Shown piece by piece: positions 50,194 to 59,198 of a stretch of 64,000 bases of DNA. The notes beneath the pieces are model-generated. The model did not search any database and had not been told where the DNA came from. It saw only the letters and a list, made by a program, of their open reading frames with translations. The position numbers were made by a program, and so were the translations under genes. Within the stretch, counting starts at the first letter, position 1. Every line of letters begins with the position of its first letter. This DNA comes from Gp13-AA77 sp035946575 (GTDB taxonomy: Bacteria > Acidobacteriota > Terriglobia > UBA7540), in NCBI GenBank assembly GCA_035946575.1, contig DASYZG010000019.1, forward strand, positions 18,441 to 82,440, read 5' to 3'.

Positions 50194-52140
50194 GTGATTC
50201 GAAAATCAGCCGTAAGTTTGCTGACGACCGCGATGCTGGTGGGGGCAAGCGTCATTTGTTTGGCTCAGCCGCAGTCGCTGTTAACGCACCACATGCGTGA
50301 CGTAGTTGCAAACGGTCAGGCGAAGCTTTTACATCCGATGCCGGCCAATCAGACCATGCGCATCGACCTTGTGCTGCCGATGCGGGATCGCGCCGGGCTG
50401 CAGGACTTTCTGCGTGAGGTTTATGATCCCACCAGCCCGATCTACCACCACTTCCTTACGGTGGAAGACCGGACAAATATGTTCGGACCCACCCCGGAGG
50501 ATTACAACGCCGTCGTGGCTTTCGCCAGGGCGCATGGATTAACCGTGGTCGGTGGCTCTCGCGAAGCGATGGACGTGCAGGTTCAGGGCAGCGTGGGCGC
50601 TATCGAATCCGCCTTCCACGTGGCCATGAACGTCTATCAGCACCCCACAGAAAACCGCACCTTCTATTCTCCGGATCGTGAGCCCACTGTCGATCTGCCG
50701 TTTCAACTCTGGCACATTTCGGGTCTGGACAACTATTCGATTCCGCGTCCCAACTTGCTGAAACGGATGGAAGTTCCCGGTGTGCATTCCAATGCCACCA
50801 CCGGGTCCTGCCCCAGCAAATCATTCTGCGGCAGTGACATGCGGGCTGCGTATTACGGGGGGACCTCTCTTACCGGCAACGCCCAGAACATCGGCCTGCT
50901 CGAGTACCTCGGCTTTGACATCGCTGACGTGAACACGTATTACACGAACGCCGGCCAGACGCGAACGGCTGCGGTTACGGGGATTTCCACCGATGGATCG
51001 TCCCTTAACTGCACCTATCCCAGCTGCGACGACACGGAGCAGACCCTCGACATTACCCAGGCGCTCGGTATGGCTCCCGGTGTGACCACACTCTACGTCT
51101 ACGTTGGCAACACAGACACTGCCCTGCTCGGCGGCATGTCTTCGGACCTCCCCCTGCCTCTGCAACTAAGCTGTTCGTGGTCGTGGACGCCGGCTGATCC
51201 TTCAACCGACGACCCCTATTTTGAGACCATGGCAGCGCAGGGCCAAAGCTTCTTTACAGCCTCCGGCGACAGCGGCAAGTGGAAGTCGAGCAACATCTAC
51301 AACTACCCGCAGGAGGACGCGAACGTCATCACTGTGGGTGGCACGGACCTGACCACCTCAAGCGCCGGCGGGCCCTGGGCGTCAGAAACCGCCTGGTCCT
51401 CCAGCGGCGGAGGGATTTCGCCCGATAAGATCGCCATCCCGTCGTGGCAGCAACTCGCCGGAGTGATCACCGGCTCGAACCAGGGATCGACAGTCTATCG
51501 CAACGGCCCGGATGTCTCGGCCAATGCCAATTACACCTTCTACGTGTGCGCCGACCAGAGAAGCTGCACGGCGAACCTGTATGGCGGAACCAGCTTCGCG
51601 GCGCCCATGTGGGCCGGCTACATGGCGCTGATCAATGAGCAGGCCGCGACCAACGGCGACCCGGCTCCGGGTTTCATCAATCCGGCCCTTTACCCGCTGG
51701 CCCTGGGAACAACCTACAGCACCCTGTTCCACGACATCACCAGCGGCAGCAACGGATTCCCTGCCGTCACCGGATACGATCTGGTCACCGGCTGGGGCAG
51801 TCCGAACACTAACGGCCTGATTAACGCCTTTGCACCCGCGGCGGCCAGCTTCTCGATCAGTGCCATGCCCAGCAAGGTCACGGTCAAGCGGGGCGCGGTC
51901 GCCAAGGGGAAGATCATCTCCACCATCCAGAACGGCTTTGACTCGGCGGTGACGCTGTCGTCAAGCCTGAAAGGTGTGGTGATCAGCCCGAACCCGATAC
52001 CGGCTCCGGGCTCCGGGACCGCCTCGTGGTTCTTCAAAGTCCCGGCCAACGCTAAGACCGGAACCTTTACGGTTACCTTTACCGGTTCGGGCGGCAGCCT
52101 TTCGGAAACAGCGACGGTCACTCTTACCATCACGCAATAG
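50194..52140 (+). CDS. S53 sedolisin-family serine-carboxyl peptidase (pro-kumamolisin)
   Basis: 648 residues from GTG 50194, preceded by AAAGGAG. Signal peptide (SAVSLLTTAMLVGASVICLAQ). A pro-kumamolisin activation domain follows (MRIDLVLPMRDRAGLQDFLREVYDPTSPIYHHFLTVE). The catalytic domain carries the Glu/Asp pair in DDTEQTLDITQALG, the oxyanion Asp in FFTASGDSG and the Ser in LYGGTSFAAPMWAG, so all key residues are present. The C-terminus holds an Ig-like beta domain of about 100 residues (FSISAMPSKVTVKRG to TVTLTITQ). Secreted acid protease, likely for nutrient scavenging. Followed by a terminator. Confidence 0.93.
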   Translation: MIRKSAVSLLTTAMLVGASVICLAQPQSLLTHHMRDVVANGQAKLLHPMPANQTMRIDLVLPMRDRAGLQDFLREVYDPTSPIYHHFLTVEDRTNMFGPTPEDYNAVVAFARAHGLTVVGGSREAMDVQVQGSVGAIESAFHVAMNVYQHPTENRTFYSPDREPTVDLPFQLWHISGLDNYSIPRPNLLKRMEVPGVHSNATTGSCPSKSFCGSDMRAAYYGGTSLTGNAQNIGLLEYLGFDIADVNTYYTNAGQTRTAAVTGISTDGSSLNCTYPSCDDTEQTLDITQALGMAPGVTTLYVYVGNTDTALLGGMSSDLPLPLQLSCSWSWTPADPSTDDPYFETMAAQGQSFFTASGDSGKWKSSNIYNYPQEDANVITVGGTDLTTSSAGGPWASETAWSSSGGGISPDKIAIPSWQQLAGVITGSNQGSTVYRNGPDVSANANYTFYVCADQRSCTANLYGGTSFAAPMWAGYMALINEQAATNGDPAPGFINPALYPLALGTTYSTLFHDITSGSNGFPAVTGYDLVTGWGSPNTNGLINAFAPAAASFSISAMPSKVTVKRGAVAKGKIISTIQNGFDSAVTLSSSLKGVVISPNPIPAPGSGTASWFFKVPANAKTGTFTVTFTGSGGSLSETATVTLTITQ

Positions 52141-52184
52141 AACGTGTGATGGTTTGGCGATTCTGGCAAGGAATGCTGGTGGAA

Positions 52185-52220
52185 ACAAGCCCGGAGCGTC
52201 GCCTCCGGGCTTGTGCTTTT
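52185..52220 (+). terminator. Intrinsic terminator after the S53 peptidase
   Basis: ACAAGCCCGGAG and CTCCGGGCTTGT form a perfect 12-base stem around CGTCGC, followed by GCTTTT. It starts 45 bases after the peptidase stop and could also serve the convergent M24-like gene. Confidence 0.85.
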
Positions 52221-52253
52221 GCCAGCACTCTCAGATTAGGCAACATCAACAGG

Positions 52254-53609
52254 CTACACTGCCACAAGTTCCTGTGCGTTCACCGGTACCTGTGAGAGCC
52301 GCTCGACACGGCTCCCGAACTTGCCCAGTGTATTCTCCACCACGCAGTAGTCGAACCCCGGAAGCACCACCTGGTTCCAGTGATTGCCGATGCCGCGCAG
52401 GGCGACGTCGAGCATGGTGACAATCCGCGACCCCAGCGGCTCCTGGCTCTCGAGCGTGATGGCGCCGAAGAATTCCTGGCATTCGGTGTAGCCGGAGTTG
52501 TGGGTTCCGGTGTAGGGTTTGAGGGCCGCCAGATCGATCGTTTTGCCGATTCGCTTTGAGACTTCGCCCGAGCGGCCATGGAAGTAGTCCACCAGGGCCT
52601 GCTCCTGAAGCCGGGCCGGAAGATTCTCCGCCGCGACTTTGCGGTACCATTGCTCGCCGACTTCGTAGCCGCCTTCGACCAGCTCGAACCAGTAGCGCTG
52701 ATCGTCCGTCACTTTGGACGGGCGATCGACGGCGATCACCGAGCGGCGAACGCAAGCCGTGAGCCCGTCGCGCTTGGGAGCGACCCCGAGATGGACCCAG
52801 TCGCCCTCGCGGATCGCGCGGTTGAGCGCGGGACCGATCAGCGTGCGATTGGCGACATTGGCGCCGACCATGATCTTGAACCCGTCGTCTTCCGAGCCGA
52901 GCATCCGGCCCGCCCAGGCTCCCCAGGCCGCCACTTCGCTCTCGAGTCGCCCGGGCCGCAGGACGGCGAGCATGCTGCGTAGCATCGCATCGCCCACGCG
53001 CGCGGCGTCGGCGATCAGGCGCATCTCGAGTTCGCTCTTCTCGTACTTCACGCGGTAATAGAGCTCCTGCGCGTCGACGACGCCCTCGCGGCCCCAGAGT
53101 CCCTCGAGGTAGCTTACGAGTCCTGCGGGAATCACCTGGCGCGGCGTGAGCAGCGCGACGTGATCCACTGCACCACCGGCCGCCGTGGCCAGTACGTCCT
53201 CGAGGCGTTCGGCGGCGATGGGATACTTCTCGTCGGCCAATTGCAGCATTTCCACTTTGTGGACCGTGGCGCCGGCGCGCTCGGCAAGTTGCTCGGCGAC
53301 GTAGCCTCCCTCGAGTCCGGCGACGATATGGAATCCTGTCGGCCCCACCACGCCGGCCACCTGCTCGATCGACACGTTGATGTTCCCGCCAAGATAGGGC
53401 ACGTCGCCGCAGTAGTGCTCGTCGGAAAACACCATCCCAATCTTGTGACCGCGCCGCTCGAGTGCCGCGTTCACGTTCTTCACCCGCGCCTGAAATTCCT
53501 CTTTGGGCACCGACAAAGTGCGGTCGATCGGCGGCGTCTGCTCGAGAACGCGCAGGACGCGCTCCAGGTCCTGGCGGTGTTCGAGGCTGGTTGGATTGAT
53601 GGTTTGCAT
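52254..53609 (-). CDS. M24 (creatinase/Xaa-Pro peptidase-like) protein lacking metal-ligand Asp
   Basis: 451 residues. The N-terminal creatinase-like domain (about 35-175) leads to a pita-bread domain entered at YYRVKYEKSELEMRLIADAARVGDAMLRSML. In metallopeptidases the next strand holds D-x-G and a second Asp; here it reads EGDWVHLGVAPKRDGLTACV, which by my alignment puts Gly275 and Cys286 at the Asp positions. A His is kept in TGTHNSGYTE. So it may be a metal-free creatinase-like hydrolase or a pseudo-enzyme. No signal peptide. Last gene of the minus-strand carbohydrate run. Confidence 0.75.
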   Translation of the reverse strand: MQTINPTSLEHRQDLERVLRVLEQTPPIDRTLSVPKEEFQARVKNVNAALERRGHKIGMVFSDEHYCGDVPYLGGNINVSIEQVAGVVGPTGFHIVAGLEGGYVAEQLAERAGATVHKVEMLQLADEKYPIAAERLEDVLATAAGGAVDHVALLTPRQVIPAGLVSYLEGLWGREGVVDAQELYYRVKYEKSELEMRLIADAARVGDAMLRSMLAVLRPGRLESEVAAWGAWAGRMLGSEDDGFKIMVGANVANRTLIGPALNRAIREGDWVHLGVAPKRDGLTACVRRSVIAVDRPSKVTDDQRYWFELVEGGYEVGEQWYRKVAAENLPARLQEQALVDYFHGRSGEVSKRIGKTIDLAALKPYTGTHNSGYTECQEFFGAITLESQEPLGSRIVTMLDVALRGIGNHWNQVVLPGFDYCVVENTLGKFGSRVERLSQVPVNAQELVAV

Positions 53610-53614
53610 GAAGA

Positions 53615-53706
53615 GTCTTTCTGCGTCCTCAGGAGTCTTCTGTGGACTCTGTACGAGAAGCCCTCGACCCGGAGGTTACGGAGGGCTCACGGAGGACACA
53701 GAAGTG
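53615..53706. repeat. 'CGGAGGTTACGGAG' repeat, copy 2, reaching into a coding end
   Basis: CTTTCTGCGTCCTCAGGAG to CCCGGAGGTTACGGAGGG plus CTCACGGAGGACACAGAAG, a partial copy of 22119-22206. The right end (53676-53706) encodes the last residues (TSVSSVSPP) and the stop of the CehA-like gene. Confidence 0.6.
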
Positions 53707-55967
53707 TTCGGGCACTCGCGGATGAGTTGCTCGTAGACCTGGCGCGCGTGGTCGTAGGCTTTCTGAGCACCCGGCAACTCCGCCGCTGAGATCTTCGTCG
53801 CCTTCTGGGTCCAGCATTGATTGACTCCGGCCAGACACCATTGTGCGCTGCGGCGCGAGGCGCGAATCGGCTGGCCGTCGACCAGCACGAATATCGGATT
53901 CGTATGTGAGGAAGGCAGGATGCGCAGCGCGATCCAACTGCTTTGCGCAATCGGCACATCGAACTCGAGAGTTTTGACAGACCCGTCGGCGACGATTTCC
54001 TGCCGGGCCACGGGTTCTCCATTTACGATCACTTCCACAGGTACCTTGCGGGTGTCACCGATGCGGGCCCGTTCGATGCTCCAGTAGGGTTTCTGGTCGA
54101 AAGGAAGCTGGCGGATCTTCTGATCGGGCTGGGAATCGAGATAAGCCGCAGCAGTAAACTCGACGCGGACCGTCCCTGGAGCTGCGAGCCGCACCTCGCT
54201 GTCTCCGACGCCCACTGCCTTGCCGTTCACGCTGAAACCCATCAAATGGCTGCGGCCGTCGGAGACGTAGCTGCGACCGGCCTTAAGCGCATCGATGAAG
54301 CTCGCGTAGGTCAGCGCGCCGTCGACCCTGGCGTAGGCGCGGCCCTCGCCCACGCGGCTGTCGTAGATGCAGGGGAAGTCGGTCTCACCTGAAATCCGCG
54401 TGCGGAAACCCACGTTGAGAGTCTGATACCACATGTTCAGCTCCCAGGGATAAGGCGTGTCGCCCGCCGAGATGAAATCCACGGTGTTTGGATAGGTGAC
54501 GTCGACGATGTATTCGTTGGCGCCGATGCCGTCGTAGCCTGGAACCTCGAGGTTGGGCAGCGCGTCGCTCTTCACTTCCAGTCCCCAACCGGAATGGGCG
54601 AAGCCGACAAGCGCGCCCTGCGATTTTCCCCAGCGCAGAATCGGCAGATCCCAGGTCGGCCAGTCCTCGATGCGCTTGGTGCCGGGGTAATCCTGGTCTT
54701 TCAAATTGAGCAGCACCAGGTGCCCCGCGTGGCTGGAGGGGAATCCGGAGACCTCCAGATCGTAGTGCAGCAACTGATCGGGCTTCGAGTTCGGATCGTC
54801 GTGCCGGCCGCGAAAATAGCGCTTCTGGTAGTAGTAGCACGGACCCCAGGTGAGGACGCAGCCCACGTTCAGATGCTCGCCGCGCACCTGGCGATCCATG
54901 TCTTCGGGTGACACGCCCTGGCTCGGATTCTCATAGTGCGCGCAGCCTGCGGCGTGGATGTGGTGATCGCCCGAATACCAGCCGTACTTGGCGGGATCGA
55001 TCCAGCGCTTCAACTGAAAGGAGAGTTCCTTCGGACCATCGGAGTCGACGCGGAATTGGCGCTCTTCGGTGACGTATTCCGGTCCTCCGGTCACCGAAAC
55101 GGTGTACGAGCCCGGCGGAAGCGATATCGATTCGCCGTTGGCACGGTATACCTGCGGCTGAAAAAAGAAATCCGGCGCCAGACGCTTGGCGGGATTGGGG
55201 TAGATGCGATCGAGGGAATCGTGGAAGGTGAACGACGCCATCGTCGCGTTGCCCGTTTCGTCGAGAACGTTCAGCGGGATCACTCGCGCTGCGGCGGCGT
55301 TGAAAAGAATGGTCATCTCATTCAAAGCTCCCACTTCCTGCGTGCCCTGTCCCACGTTGAAGCTGATCTTTGCCGATCGCTGGCCGCCGTCGCGGCTGTA
55401 AATCACCAGCAGGCGATACTCGAGCGCGAGGCCCGACAGCCGGAGCCAGAAAGGCGGCTTGTCGTAGGTGCTGATTTCCGCCCAGCGCTCCCTCACGTCG
55501 GCGTTGGTGAGCTTCTGCGGCGGCTCGGGATTGTTGTCCGACTGCACGTAAACGTCGCCACTGTTCGGACTCTCGACTGTGAGATGCGCCGTGACGCCCG
55601 CTTGATTAATGACCTTGACTAGAAACAGTCGTGTGCCATCCTGAATGAGATCGGGCGCAGCGCTGCCGCGCTCGACGGCCACGCGGCTCTCGGCGTTGAT
55701 GGTCACGATCGCCAGGACGTACTTGTCGAGCACCGCCGACGCCTGGGCGACGGCGGCCTGAGGATCGGGATTCGCGAAGGCCGAGTTGATCACGTCCTGA
55801 TCGGCGGCGCCGAGCGGCTGGCCGAGGAAATTCAAAACCGACTCGAGCTGGCGAACCTGGTCGGCGAAAGGCTGCAGCGGCACGGTCGAAGCGCCCTGAG
55901 GGCGCGCGGCCACCGGGGCGGAGAAGACCAGTAAGGCAACCCAAAAGGCGATGATGGCCTTGACCAA
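53676..55967 (-). CDS. CehA/McbA-like secreted metallohydrolase (PHP domain)
   Basis: 763 residues with a signal peptide (MVKAIIAFWVALLVFSAPVAARPQ). A long N-terminal beta-sandwich region (about 25-300) is followed by the PHP hydrolase start WYSGDHHIHAAGCAHYENPSQG, with VGFAHSGWGLEV and SGETDFPCIYDSRVGEGRAY as further metal-site segments. The C-terminal part is again beta-rich (VRVEFTAAAYLDSQPDQKIRQL). The family includes the carbaryl hydrolase CehA, but most members probably cleave unknown phosphoester or ester substrates. The last nine residues and stop lie in a dispersed repeat. 46 bases after the cupin gene, so likely co-transcribed. Confidence 0.83.
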   Translation of the reverse strand: MVKAIIAFWVALLVFSAPVAARPQGASTVPLQPFADQVRQLESVLNFLGQPLGAADQDVINSAFANPDPQAAVAQASAVLDKYVLAIVTINAESRVAVERGSAAPDLIQDGTRLFLVKVINQAGVTAHLTVESPNSGDVYVQSDNNPEPPQKLTNADVRERWAEISTYDKPPFWLRLSGLALEYRLLVIYSRDGGQRSAKISFNVGQGTQEVGALNEMTILFNAAAARVIPLNVLDETGNATMASFTFHDSLDRIYPNPAKRLAPDFFFQPQVYRANGESISLPPGSYTVSVTGGPEYVTEERQFRVDSDGPKELSFQLKRWIDPAKYGWYSGDHHIHAAGCAHYENPSQGVSPEDMDRQVRGEHLNVGCVLTWGPCYYYQKRYFRGRHDDPNSKPDQLLHYDLEVSGFPSSHAGHLVLLNLKDQDYPGTKRIEDWPTWDLPILRWGKSQGALVGFAHSGWGLEVKSDALPNLEVPGYDGIGANEYIVDVTYPNTVDFISAGDTPYPWELNMWYQTLNVGFRTRISGETDFPCIYDSRVGEGRAYARVDGALTYASFIDALKAGRSYVSDGRSHLMGFSVNGKAVGVGDSEVRLAAPGTVRVEFTAAAYLDSQPDQKIRQLPFDQKPYWSIERARIGDTRKVPVEVIVNGEPVARQEIVADGSVKTLEFDVPIAQSSWIALRILPSSHTNPIFVLVDGQPIRASRRSAQWCLAGVNQCWTQKATKISAAELPGAQKAYDHARQVYEQLIRECPNTSVSSVSPP

Positions 55968-56013
55968 GCTCGTCCTCCTATCACATCGCAGGTCTCATGG
56001 CGCGAAACATCAT

Positions 56014-56475
56014 TCAGCTCCGATCAGACCCCAACTCGAACACAAAGTACTGAGCATGAGTAGTTCCGGCATTGCGAATGCCGTGTTCGTCGTTCGACGC
56101 AACATAGGCCACGCTACCAGGGCCGAGCGTGGACTCGCGGCCGGCGATCGTCACGGCCACGGTGCCTTCGCGGACCAGAAAGATCTCTTCGTAAGCGTGA
56201 TGGTGCGGCGGATGCGGCATGGAGCCCGGGGCAAGGTCGGTGGCGTGCAGGGCCACATGAAACCGCTCATGAGTTGTGCCGTCGAAGATGGGTCTAAACT
56301 TGTTCTGCCCGTCCGCCTGGGCCTTCTGGCTCTCGAAAGGGTACGCCTTCGAGGGTATTACGCTCGTGGAAGAACCCTGGGCCTTCAGGGCCATCAAAGC
56401 CGGCAGCAGCAGACACATTTCCCGTCGTGAGTAATCCATCACCCAGGCCTCCGTTTCTTGTCCCATCGCGTTCAC
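56014..56475 (-). CDS. Cupin-domain protein with a Tat-like leader
   Basis: 153 residues; MDYSRREMCLLLPALMAL (second Met at 56439) is a Tat-like leader. The cupin motif is HPPHHHAYEEIFLVREGTVAV (first motif, His ligands) with GSVAYVASNDEHGIRNAG (second). The metal site looks complete (H-x-H, E, H). It probably binds a metal and a small organic ligand, perhaps a sugar; the exact role is unknown. It lies between the GH3 and CehA-like genes at short spacing, so one operon is likely. Confidence 0.75.
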   Translation of the reverse strand: MNAMGQETEAWVMDYSRREMCLLLPALMALKAQGSSTSVIPSKAYPFESQKAQADGQNKFRPIFDGTTHERFHVALHATDLAPGSMPHPPHHHAYEEIFLVREGTVAVTIAGRESTLGPGSVAYVASNDEHGIRNAGTTHAQYFVFELGSDRS

Positions 56476-56526
56476 GCCAGGCGCCGTTTTGTTCCTCAGT
56501 TGCTGCTCGCCCGCTCGCCACTTACG

Positions 56527-59001
56527 TCACTTGCCACTTGATTCCTCCGATCCCATCACGCGCAGAGTTCCCTCGAGCGGAATCTCCGCGGAGGACTTTC
56601 CGATCATGACGTCAAAAGTCCCCGGCACAACCCTCCAGCGCAGGTCGCGATCGAGTAGCCTCAGGTCGTCAGGACCGAGTGTGAAGGTGACCGTCTTGCG
56701 CTCGCCTGGTTCGAGCGCCACTCTCTCGAATCCGCGAAGCTGCTTGACTGCCGTGGCCACGGGAGCGTAGCGCTCGTGGAAGTAAAGCTGCACGGTGTCC
56801 ACGCCGGCACGCTTGCCGATGTTCGATACGTCGACGGTCACTCGCGCGTTTCCTCCGGTGTAAATCTGGGCCGGCTCGATGTGAAGATTGGTGTATTGGA
56901 ATTGCGTGTAGCTCAAGCCGTAGCCGAACGGGTAGAGAGGAGTGCCCGGCATGTCCACGTACCCCCGGTCGTGACTCCATCCGTGCCCGATCCAATAGGC
57001 CTTGGAGGGTTTGTAGTCGTAGTAGGCCGGCAGTTGTCCAACGCTGCGCGGGATGGTGATGGCGAGGCGGCCAGTGGGATTGAAATTGCCAAAGAGAACG
57101 TCAGCGACCGCTTCGGCTCCTTGCTCGCCAGGTTCCCACGCTTCCACGATGGCCGGAAGGTGATCGGCGGCCCAGCGTACCGAGAGCGGTCTGCCGTTGA
57201 CCAGCACCAGCACTGTCGGAGTGCCGGTGGCGGCCACCGCTTCAAGAAGGTCTTCCTGAACTCCCGTCAAGTCGAGGCTGGCGACATCGTAGCCCTCCCC
57301 GTCGGTGGGACGCGGCGGACGATCCTCGCTGCCTTCGCGCCGGGCTTGCTCGCCCAGCACCATAATGGCCACGCCCGCGTGTTTCGCCGCCTCGATTGCC
57401 GCCGGAAAGCCGGATTTGTCGCCGTCGTTCACGGCGCATCCTTTGGCGTAGACCACTCGTGTGCCGGACGGCACCTTGGCCTTGAGCGCATCGAGAATGG
57501 TCTCCACGCGCTGCGGCACGACCTCAGGCGCATAGTCTCCGAAGAGGTTCGCCGCGCTGTCCGCATCGGGTCCAATGACCGCAATCGCTTTCGCACTCTT
57601 GGCGAGCGGGAGCAGATCGTTTTCGTTCTTGAGCAGAACGATTCCTTCGCGAGCGGCTCGCAATGCCAGTTGCTGGTGTTCTTGCGAATGCATCACGCGT
57701 TCGGCGCGCGCGGCATCGGCGTAAGGGTGCTCGAACAGTCCCAGGCGGAATTTCTGTTCGAGGACGCGCCGTACCGACCGGTCCACCAGAGCAACGGGAA
57801 CCCGTCCTTCTTCGACGTTGCGAACGAGCGGGCCCATGTAGCCTTCTTCGTAGGTGATGCCCACATCGACGCCGGCCTTGAGGGCGAGCGCGCCTGCCTC
57901 ACTTTGATCCGGAGCAATGTCTTCGTAAATCAACGAGTCGAACCCGCCGCCTTCGCTCACCACGATGCCCCTGAAGCCAAGTTCCTGGCGCAGCACGCGG
58001 GTGAGCCACTTTCCAGAGGCGTGCGCCGGCACATCCTCGACCTCCGGATATCCCGCCATCACGCCCAGCGCGCCTGCGTTGAACGCCGCGATCCACGGAG
58101 GCAGGGTGTTTTCGCGCAGGCTGCGGTCTGAAAGCTCGATCGATCCACGCTCCAGTCCGCTCGTCGGCTCGCTTTGCGTGGGAAAGTCTGTCATCAGCGC
58201 GATCACTTTGTCAGGTGCGTCGATGTTGGACCCCTGTGCGCCGCGCACGATGCTTGAGGCGATTCGCGAATCGAGATACGGATCTTCCGTGTAGGCCTCT
58301 TCGTTCCGGCCCATTCGGGGATCGCGATCGAGCTCGAGCACGAGAGTGGAAAGAATATGAATCCCGACGGACCGTGCCTCCGCGGCAGCGGCCGCGTAAA
58401 TCGATTCGACCAGAGGCATGTCAAAGGTGCTGCCGAGGGCGAGGCCCTCGGGAAAAACGGTTGCTCCCGGGAACATCGCGCCGTGCGTCCCCTCTTCGTC
58501 CTCGAGGAGCGGGATCTTCAATCGCGTCTCGGTGAGAGCGATTTTCTGCAGCTCGTTGAAATAGTCGACCTGCTGCTGTGTTCCTTCATGAAGGATCGTA
58601 TCCGCGAGGGTAAAGAAGCCGCAGCCGGGACCGATCTCCCTGGTGTAGGTGCCGGCGGCGAACCTGCGGCACGCTTGCATCTTTGAGGGGATGTCCTTCC
58701 CAAGCTCGTCCACATAGACGCAAGGAAGGTTGAGCTGGCCTATCTTTTCCTTGAGCGTCATGCGGGACATCAAATCGTCCACCCGCCGCCCGATCGGCTG
58801 ACTCGGGTCGAGATAGATGGGAGGGGCCGGACTCGATTGCGCCTTGACCTCTACGCTGGGCGGGAGCAGAGCCAGCGCGAGAATAAGAAACCGCGCCGGA
58901 CACCGAAGAAGACGTGGGGACCGGCGCAGAGCGCTGTAATCTCTCAGGCAGGGAAGCGAGAACAGTGAGCTCTGCCCGAGTTCAATCGCGCAGTCCCGCA
59001 T
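56527..59001 (-). CDS. GH3-family glycoside hydrolase, subfamily without the usual Asp nucleophile
   Basis: 824 residues. A leader of about 55 residues with a hydrophobic core (FLILALALLPPSVEVKAQ) directs export. Domain 1 of GH3 (DDLMSRMTLKEKIGQL, LLEDEEGTHGAMFPGATVFPEG, LDRDPRMGRNEEAYTEDPYLDS), domain 2 (GIVLLKNENDLLPL, IAVIGPDA, LVLVNGRPLSV) and an Fn3-like C-terminus (TVDVSNIGKRAGVDTVQLYF) are complete. Where most GH3 enzymes have SDW or SDY, this one has VVSEGGGFDSL (Glu near residue 350), and the usual K-H substrate pair reads MTDFP. It resembles a known subgroup. The substrate is unclear, probably a beta-linked oligosaccharide. Confidence 0.88.
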   Translation of the reverse strand: MRDCAIELGQSSLFSLPCLRDYSALRRSPRLLRCPARFLILALALLPPSVEVKAQSSPAPPIYLDPSQPIGRRVDDLMSRMTLKEKIGQLNLPCVYVDELGKDIPSKMQACRRFAAGTYTREIGPGCGFFTLADTILHEGTQQQVDYFNELQKIALTETRLKIPLLEDEEGTHGAMFPGATVFPEGLALGSTFDMPLVESIYAAAAAEARSVGIHILSTLVLELDRDPRMGRNEEAYTEDPYLDSRIASSIVRGAQGSNIDAPDKVIALMTDFPTQSEPTSGLERGSIELSDRSLRENTLPPWIAAFNAGALGVMAGYPEVEDVPAHASGKWLTRVLRQELGFRGIVVSEGGGFDSLIYEDIAPDQSEAGALALKAGVDVGITYEEGYMGPLVRNVEEGRVPVALVDRSVRRVLEQKFRLGLFEHPYADAARAERVMHSQEHQQLALRAAREGIVLLKNENDLLPLAKSAKAIAVIGPDADSAANLFGDYAPEVVPQRVETILDALKAKVPSGTRVVYAKGCAVNDGDKSGFPAAIEAAKHAGVAIMVLGEQARREGSEDRPPRPTDGEGYDVASLDLTGVQEDLLEAVAATGTPTVLVLVNGRPLSVRWAADHLPAIVEAWEPGEQGAEAVADVLFGNFNPTGRLAITIPRSVGQLPAYYDYKPSKAYWIGHGWSHDRGYVDMPGTPLYPFGYGLSYTQFQYTNLHIEPAQIYTGGNARVTVDVSNIGKRAGVDTVQLYFHERYAPVATAVKQLRGFERVALEPGERKTVTFTLGPDDLRLLDRDLRWRVVPGTFDVMIGKSSAEIPLEGTLRVMGSEESSGK

Positions 59002-59058
59002 AGAGAGCCTCCGCGAACTGGTGTGACGTCTCGCTAAATTCTTTACAGCCGCTGGGAA

Positions 59059-59144
59059 CCGTCATTCCGAGCGGAGCGGGAATCTGCTTTTGCCCGCCTG
59101 AGCCGATTTCCCGGGCCGGAAAAGCACCGGCCCTCGGAATGACA
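59059..59144. repeat. 'GTCATTCCGAGC' inverted repeat
   Basis: GTCATTCCGAGCGGAGCGGG then AATCTGCTTTT pairs with AAAAGCACC..CTCGGAATGACAG. It fills the gap between the GH3 and Gfo/Idh genes and is the likely source type of the insertion seen in aguA. Confidence 0.7.
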
Positions 59145-59198
59145 GCGTATTGTAAACAATTACCCCGACACGATGGCGCTGCACACCTCAATCGGCGC

